A stretch of 64,000 nucleotides of DNA from the NCBI RefSeq assembly GCF_021648885.1, contig NZ_JAKJHZ010000005.1:248001-312000 (forward strand), read 5' to 3'. Below, one piece after another: positions 59,518-64,000 of the stretch (positions are counted from its first letter, which is position 1; every line of letters begins with the position of its first letter). The translations under genes were made by a program, and so were the position numbers. This DNA is from Nocardioides potassii (GTDB lineage Bacteria; Actinomycetota; Actinomycetes; Propionibacteriales; Nocardioidaceae). The notes beneath the pieces were generated by a model. That model was not told the origin of the DNA and searched no databases. It saw nothing but the letters and a program-made list of their open reading frames with translations.

Positions 59518-60888
59518 ATGGATGCCGTCGCCGCCCTCCCCGAGCTCGTTGCAGCCCTGCCGGACGGGGTCGTCGCGACCGACCCGGCCACGCTGGAGAA
59601 CCACCGCCACGACTGGTCGCGCGATACCGGGGCGGGCACGCCCGTCGCGGTGGTGCGTGCCGAGGACGCCGGGCAGGTGCAGGCCGCGGTGCGGTGGGCG
59701 GCGTCGTACGGCGTCCCGGTGGTGCCGCGCGGCGCCGGGTCGGGCCTCTCTGGCGGGGCGAGCGCCGTCGACGGTGGCATCGTGCTCAGCCTCGAGCGGA
59801 TGCGCGCCATCGACATCGACGCCGACTGCCAGGTGGCGGTCGTCGAGCCCGGCGCCTTCAACGCCGAGGTCAAGGCCGCCGCCAAGGAGCACGGCCTCTG
59901 GTACCCGCCGGACCCGTCCTCGTTCGAGATCTGCTCGATCGGCGGGAACGTCGCGACCAACGCGGGCGGGCTGTGCTGCGTGAAGTACGGCGTCACCACG
60001 GACTACGTGCTCGGGCTGGACGTCGTGCTCGCCGACGGCACGCTGGTGACGCTCGGCGGCAAACGGATCAAGGACGTCGCCGGGTTCTCGCTGGTCAAGC
60101 TGTTCGTGGGGTCCGAGGGGACGCTCGGCGTGGTCACCCGCGCAATCCTGCGGCTGGTGCCGCAGCCGCTGCCGGCGGCGACGCTGGTGGCGTCGTTCGC
60201 GTCCGTGGTGGCGGCGGCCGAGGCCGTTGTCGCCGTACGCCGCACGCTGCGCCCGTCGATGATGGAGCTGATGGACCGCGCCACGATCAACGCGGTCGAG
60301 AACTACGCGCCGCGTGGCCTCGACCGCACCGCGGGCGCCCTGCTGGTCGTGCAGTCCGACGCCCCCGGCGACGCGCGGACCACGGAGATCGGAGTCGTCC
60401 ACGCGGCGTGCGAGGCGGCGGGCGCCACCGAGGTCGTCGTGACCGACGACCCCGAGGAGGGCGAGATGTTCGTCGCTGCCAGGCGTGCGTCGTTCCCAGC
60501 CGTCGAGGCGCGCGGCGCGCTGCTGCTCGAGGACGTCGGCGCGGCCGTGCCGCTCCTCCCGGACCTGCTGGCCGCGGTCGAGGAGATCGCCCGGAGGCAC
60601 GACGTCGAGATCCCGACCGTCGCCCACGCCGGCGACGGCAACACCCACCCGATCATCGTCTACCCGCCCGGCGACGCGGACGCCGAGCGCCGGGCCCGGG
60701 CGGCGTTCGACGACATCCTGCAGGCGACGATCAGGCTCGGCGGGACGATCACCGGCGAGCACGGCGTCGGCCGGACCAAGAAGGCGGCCCTGCCCGACCA
60801 GCTCGGCGACGACGTGATGGCGCTGACCCGGCGGATCAAGGACGCCCTCGACCCCGCGGGCATCCTCAACCCGGGCGCCGTCCTCTGA
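59518..60888 (+). CDS. FAD-linked oxidase, glycolate/D-lactate dehydrogenase-like
   Basis: 456 residues. PCMH-type FAD domain: VPVVPRGAGSGLSGGASAVD and the GGNVATNAGGLCCVKYG block, then a C-terminal FAD-linked oxidase cap ending HAGDGNTHPI and TGEHGVGRTKKAAL. This is the GlcD / D-lactate dehydrogenase family, oxidising a 2-hydroxy acid. The aminotransferase that follows handles glyoxylate, so a glycolate to glyoxylate to glycine route is plausible (inference). Acceptor and substrate are not visible. Confidence 0.9.
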   Translation: MDAVAALPELVAALPDGVVATDPATLENHRHDWSRDTGAGTPVAVVRAEDAGQVQAAVRWAASYGVPVVPRGAGSGLSGGASAVDGGIVLSLERMRAIDIDADCQVAVVEPGAFNAEVKAAAKEHGLWYPPDPSSFEICSIGGNVATNAGGLCCVKYGVTTDYVLGLDVVLADGTLVTLGGKRIKDVAGFSLVKLFVGSEGTLGVVTRAILRLVPQPLPAATLVASFASVVAAAEAVVAVRRTLRPSMMELMDRATINAVENYAPRGLDRTAGALLVVQSDAPGDARTTEIGVVHAACEAAGATEVVVTDDPEEGEMFVAARRASFPAVEARGALLLEDVGAAVPLLPDLLAAVEEIARRHDVEIPTVAHAGDGNTHPIIVYPPGDADAERRARAAFDDILQATIRLGGTITGEHGVGRTKKAALPDQLGDDVMALTRRIKDALDPAGILNPGAVL

Positions 60889-60920
60889 CCTGCCGCCGTC
60901 CTGCCGCTTACCTGCCGCCG

Positions 60921-60968
60921 GGACGTCATACGGACGGGACGAGCGGTGGTCCCCTCCGTATGACGTCC
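60921..60968. repeat. Nested palindrome upstream of the aminotransferase gene
   Basis: GGACGTCATACGGA and TCCGTATGACGTCC are perfect 14-base arms; GGGAC and GTCCC form an inner stem with an 8-base loop. It ends 20 bases before the leaderless -10 at 60989, so it could be an operator, or terminate the upstream gene. Confidence 0.65.
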
Positions 60969-60988
60969 GCGACCGATCGCACGTTGGC

Positions 60989-60994
60989 TACGGT
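60989..60994 (+). promoter_or_regulatory. Leaderless-type -10 element of the aminotransferase gene
   Basis: TACGGT lies 7 bases before the ATG at 61002. GGAGG also lies immediately upstream of that ATG, so start and promoter are equally supported. Confidence 0.5.
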
Positions 60995-61001
60995 CGGAGG
61001 C

Positions 61002-62093
61002 ATGATCCGCGAGCGCCACCTCTTCGGTCCCGGTCCCTCCAACCCCTACCCGGAGGCGACCCGTGCACTGGCCCAGCCGCTGCTGGGCCACCTCGACCCG
61101 GAGTTCCTCCGGATCATGGACGAGACCTGCGAGATGCTCCGCACGGTCTGGGGCACCGACAACGCCCGGACGCTGCCGCTGAGCGCGACCGGGTCGGCCG
61201 GGATGGAGGCCGCCTTCGTCAACACGGTCCACCCGGGCGACGTCGTCGTGGTCGCGGTCAACGGACTCTTCGGCCAGCGGATGACCGACGTGGCCGCGCG
61301 CTGCGGCGCCGAGGTCGTCGCGGTGGAGCACGAGTGGGGCCAGCCGGTCGACGTGGACCGCGTCCTGTCCGCCCACGACTCACCGGCGATCATCGCCGCG
61401 GTCCACGCCGAGACCTCCACCGGCGTGCGCTCCGACATCGCCGCGCTGGGGGCCGGCAAGGGTGACGCCCTGCTCATCGCGGACGCCGTCACCTCGATCG
61501 GCGGCATCGAGCTGCGCGCCGACGACTGGGGCGTCGACGTGGGCTATGCCGGCACGCAGAAGTGCCTCGGCGTCGCGCCCGGGCTCGCACCGTTCACGAT
61601 CGGGGACCGCGCCTTCGAGCGCCGGGTCCAGAAGCCGCGGTCGTGGTACCTCGACCTCGGCATGCTCGGCGGATACGTCGGCGAAGCGGCCGGGAAGGGT
61701 CAGCGGACCTACCACCACACCGCGCCCACGGCGATGGTCGCGAGCCTGCACGCCGGGCTCACCCGCATCCTCGAGGAGGGCCTCGAGTCCGTCTGGGCGC
61801 GCCACCAGGCCGCGGGCGACGCGCTCCAGGCCGGCCTGCAGGAGATGGGGCTCGAGCTCTTCGCCGCCGAGGGCAGCCGGCTCCCCGAGCTCACCACGGT
61901 GAAGGTGCCCGAGGGCGTGGACTCGGCCGCGGTGCGGCGCGAGCTGCTCGAGCGGCACGGCATCGAGATCGGCGCCGGCGCCGGGGCGTACGCCTCCTCG
62001 GTCTGGCGCATCGGCCTGATGGGTCGCAACGCCCGACCCGACGCCGTGCTGCTGGTGCTGGCGGCGCTGAAGGAGGTGCTCGGCCGTGGCTGA
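61002..62093 (+). CDS. Alanine-glyoxylate / serine-pyruvate aminotransferase-like enzyme
   Basis: 363 residues, class V PLP fold. FGPGPSNPYPEATRALAQ start, LSATGSAGMEAAFVNTVHPG (phosphate-binding), IADAVTSIGGIELRADDWGV and the PLP Lys in GYAGTQKCLGVAPGLA. It would transaminate glyoxylate or pyruvate with Ala or Ser, fitting the neighbouring glycolate-oxidase-like gene. The next gene overlaps by 8 bases. TACGGT and GGAGG both support ATG 61002. Confidence 0.88.
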   Translation: MIRERHLFGPGPSNPYPEATRALAQPLLGHLDPEFLRIMDETCEMLRTVWGTDNARTLPLSATGSAGMEAAFVNTVHPGDVVVVAVNGLFGQRMTDVAARCGAEVVAVEHEWGQPVDVDRVLSAHDSPAIIAAVHAETSTGVRSDIAALGAGKGDALLIADAVTSIGGIELRADDWGVDVGYAGTQKCLGVAPGLAPFTIGDRAFERRVQKPRSWYLDLGMLGGYVGEAAGKGQRTYHHTAPTAMVASLHAGLTRILEEGLESVWARHQAAGDALQAGLQEMGLELFAAEGSRLPELTTVKVPEGVDSAAVRRELLERHGIEIGAGAGAYASSVWRIGLMGRNARPDAVLLVLAALKEVLGRG

Positions 62094-62568
62094 GCGCCGG
62101 CCCGCCGTGACCCTCCGCCCGATGTCGCAGGAGGAGTACGACGCGTGGCGCGAGCGCTCGGAGCGGGAGTACGCCGCCGACATCGCGGTGTCACGCGACC
62201 TGGACGCCGAGTCCGCGGCCGCCGCGTCCGCCGGTGAGTTCGCCCAGCTGCTGCCCGACGGGCTGGCCAGCCGCGACATGCACCTGTTCACCGCCGAGGC
62301 GAACGGCGAGCCGGTCGGCATCGGCTGGTTCGAGCTGCGCCAGCGCGCGTCCGGGACCTCGGCCTGGATCTTCGACATCCGCCTCGACGAGGACCGGCGC
62401 GGCCAGGGCCTGGGCCGGGCGCTGCTCGACGCCCTCCACGAGTCCGCCCGCGGTCTCGGAGCCAGCACGATGACGCTCAACGTCTTCGGCGACAACCCGA
62501 CCGCGATCCGGCTCTACGAGACCTCCGGCTACGTCGTCACCGCGCAGCAGATGCGGCTCGACCTCTGA
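62086..62568 (+). CDS. GNAT-family N-acetyltransferase
   Basis: 160 residues. The acetyl-CoA loop is DEDRRGQGLGRALLDALHES (R/Q-x-x-G-x-G/A), then MTLNVFGDNPTAIRLYETSG and YVVTAQQMRLDL. Acceptor unknown. GTG 62086 overlaps the aminotransferase stop by 8 bases with GGAGG 9 bases upstream, so it is the downstream gene of that pair. Confidence 0.88.
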   Translation: MAERRPAVTLRPMSQEEYDAWRERSEREYAADIAVSRDLDAESAAAASAGEFAQLLPDGLASRDMHLFTAEANGEPVGIGWFELRQRASGTSAWIFDIRLDEDRRGQGLGRALLDALHESARGLGASTMTLNVFGDNPTAIRLYETSGYVVTAQQMRLDL

Positions 62569-62674
62569 TCCTCGAGGCCGCCTCCCCGGCGTGGGGACCC
62601 GCCACGGGTAGGGTGAGCGGCGCTGAGCTTCCCCAGTCTTCAGTGTCCATGTCCTGATCGTCGAGGAGCCCGCG

Positions 62675-64000
62675 GTGTACCTGAAGAGCCTGACCCTCAA
62701 GGGGTTCAAGTCCTTCGCGTCCTCCACGACGATGCAGCTCGAGCCGGGCATCACGTGCATCGTCGGGCCCAACGGCTCGGGCAAGTCCAACGTCGTCGAC
62801 GCGCTCGCCTGGGTGATGGGCGAGCAGGGCGCCAAGAGCCTGCGCGGCGGCAAGATGGAGGACGTCATCTTCGCCGGCACGTCCGGGCGCCCGCCGCTCG
62901 GTCGCGCCGAGGTGCAGCTGACCATCGACAACTCCGACGGCGCGCTGCCGATCGACTACGCCGAGGTCACGATCAGCCGCACGATGTTCCGCAACGGAGG
63001 CTCGGAGTACGCCATCAACTCCCAAGCCTGCCGGTTGCTCGACGTGCAGGAGCTCCTCAGCGACTCCGGCATCGGCCGCGAGATGCACGTGATCGTCGGG
63101 CAGGGCCAGCTCGACTCGATCCTGCACGCGACCCCGGAGGACCGCCGCGGCTTCATCGAGGAGGCCGCGGGCGTCCTCAAGCACCGCAAGCGCAAGGAGA
63201 AGGCGCTCCGCAAGCTCGACGCCACCGACGGCAACCTCACGCGTCTCGCCGACCTCCTCACCGAGATCCGCCGCCAGCTCAAGCCCCTCGGACGGCAGGC
63301 CGAGGTGGCCCGCCAGGCGCAGACGGTGCAGGCCGACGTGCGCGACGCCCGCGCCCGGCTGCTCGCCGACGACCTCGTCACCGCCCGCACCGCGCTCGAC
63401 CAGGAGATGGCCGACGAGACCATCCTGGTGCAGCGCCGCGAGGAGGTGGAGGCGGCGATCGCGACCGCCCGCGAGCAGGAGGCCCGTCTCGAGGCCGCCC
63501 TGCGCGAGGACCTGCCGCGGCTCGCCGCGGCGCAGGAGACCTGGTTCGCGCTGTCCGGCCTGAAGGAGCGGCTGCGCGGCACCGCCTCCTTGGCCGACGA
63601 GCGGATCCGCAACGCCGCTGGTGCTGCGGACGGCGACTCCGTCGACTCCGGCCGCGACCCCGACGAGCTCGAGGCGCAGGCCGGGCGGGTGCGCGAGCAG
63701 GAGGCCGAGATCGCGGCCCAGGTCGAGCAGCAGCGCACCGCCCTCGACGAGGCCGTCGTGGCCAAGCGTGCCGCCGAGGAGGCCGCGGCCGAGGAGGACA
63801 AGCGGATCGCCGGTCTCCTCCGCGCCGCTGCCGACCGACGCGAGGGGCTGGCCAGGCTCAGCGGACAGGTCAATGCCCTGACCTCCCGTGCGGAGGCTGC
63901 CGACGCGGAGATCCAGCGCCTCACCGACGCCCGGGAGGACGCCGCGACCCGCGCCGAGCGCGCGCAGCGCGACTTCACCGCGCTCGAGACCAAGGTCGCC
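62675..64000 (+). CDS. smc: Chromosome-segregation ATPase SMC, N-terminal part
   Basis: 442 codons are present and the frame runs off the window edge. The head domain has KGFKSFASSTTMQLEPG, Walker A CIVGPNGSGKSNVVDALAWV, the ATP-lid GEQGAKSLRGGKMEDVIFAG and IVGQGQLDSILHATPEDRRG. A coiled coil rich in Ala, Arg and Glu follows from about residue 165. SMC compacts and aligns chromosome arms with ScpAB. The GTG at 62675 has GAGGAG 6 bases upstream. Confidence 0.97.
   Translation, partial: MYLKSLTLKGFKSFASSTTMQLEPGITCIVGPNGSGKSNVVDALAWVMGEQGAKSLRGGKMEDVIFAGTSGRPPLGRAEVQLTIDNSDGALPIDYAEVTISRTMFRNGGSEYAINSQACRLLDVQELLSDSGIGREMHVIVGQGQLDSILHATPEDRRGFIEEAAGVLKHRKRKEKALRKLDATDGNLTRLADLLTEIRRQLKPLGRQAEVARQAQTVQADVRDARARLLADDLVTARTALDQEMADETILVQRREEVEAAIATAREQEARLEAALREDLPRLAAAQETWFALSGLKERLRGTASLADERIRNAAGAADGDSVDSGRDPDELEAQAGRVREQEAEIAAQVEQQRTALDEAVVAKRAAEEAAAEEDKRIAGLLRAAADRREGLARLSGQVNALTSRAEAADAEIQRLTDAREDAATRAERAQRDFTALETKVA

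Noticed and set aside
57726..59999. 757-codon minus-strand open frame
   Set aside because: Antisense to mutM, the coiled-coil gene, the MFS transporter and GlcD; Arg/Gly/Asp-rich shadow sequence with no recognisable motif.

Overview
The window comes from a very GC-rich actinobacterium. Coding runs nearly wall to wall: no gap between genes exceeds about 240 bases, GTG starts are frequent, and stop/start overlaps of the ATGA or GTGA type are common. Several genes point to Actinobacteria: a HU protein with a long Lys/Ala tail (hupB), an F420-pathway guanylyltransferase (fbiD), a TIGR03086 protein of the mycothiol-linked DinB fold, a BioQ-type biotin regulator, and DUF222/HNH, DUF3515 and DUF5709 proteins. 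Gene content, order and the dispersed GGTGGTTGAG / GGTCTCGTGAC repeats resemble Nocardioides or a close relative. That placement is inference, not a database result.

Layout. 1-5.4 kb: end of ilvE, an NhaA antiporter fused to a DsbA-like domain, a DUF2306 membrane protein overlapping a NERD-domain protein tail to tail, and a DUF222/HNH nuclease gene with a LexA-type box upstream. 5.4-16.2 kb: DksA-like zinc protein, membrane Ser/Thr kinase, DUF5709 protein, secreted metallopeptidase, short RecQ, citramalate synthase behind an Ile-codon leader and terminator, a TetR/FMN-reductase pair sharing an operator, and an amidase. 16.3-18.9 kb: biotin ECF transporter bioY-bioM-bioN facing a BioQ-like repressor across a palindromic operator. 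18.9-26.3 kb: pentapeptide protein, sulfotransferase, a conserved actinobacterial protein, PLP decarboxylase, FAH hydrolase, gltX, a CPBP protease, tRNA-Gln(CUG) and tRNA-Glu(CUC).

26.3-32.2 kb: a tripartite tricarboxylate transporter (tctC-tctB-tctA) ending in a coupled universal stress protein, divergent from a CitA/CitB-type two-component system. 32.2-36.3 kb: an ECF sigma factor coupled to an Asp23-like protein, divergent from a seven-gene Asp23/Gls24 envelope-stress operon. 36.3-38.3 kb: Ada-AlkA fusion plus ogt. 38.4-48.7 kb: a TIGR03086 protein, an IclR regulator divergent from leuCD, hupB, fbiD, plsC-gpsA, a gamma-elimination/replacement PLP enzyme, ddl, a DUF3515 lipoprotein and a stand-alone Lrp ligand domain. 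48.7-64 kb: thiL, rpmB, fakA-like, recG, rsmD, coaD, DUF177, rpmF, rnc, mutM and smc, the usual actinobacterial order, with a block of four metabolic or transport genes between mutM and smc.

Two regulatory themes recur. First, at least twelve genes have a TAnnnT hexamer placed 6-7 bases before the start codon with no other leader, the expected shape of leaderless promoters. Second, compact palindromic operators and long nested hairpins lie in the gaps. The best candidates for an under-described system are the ECF/Asp23 island and the Ile-codon attenuator in front of cimA.
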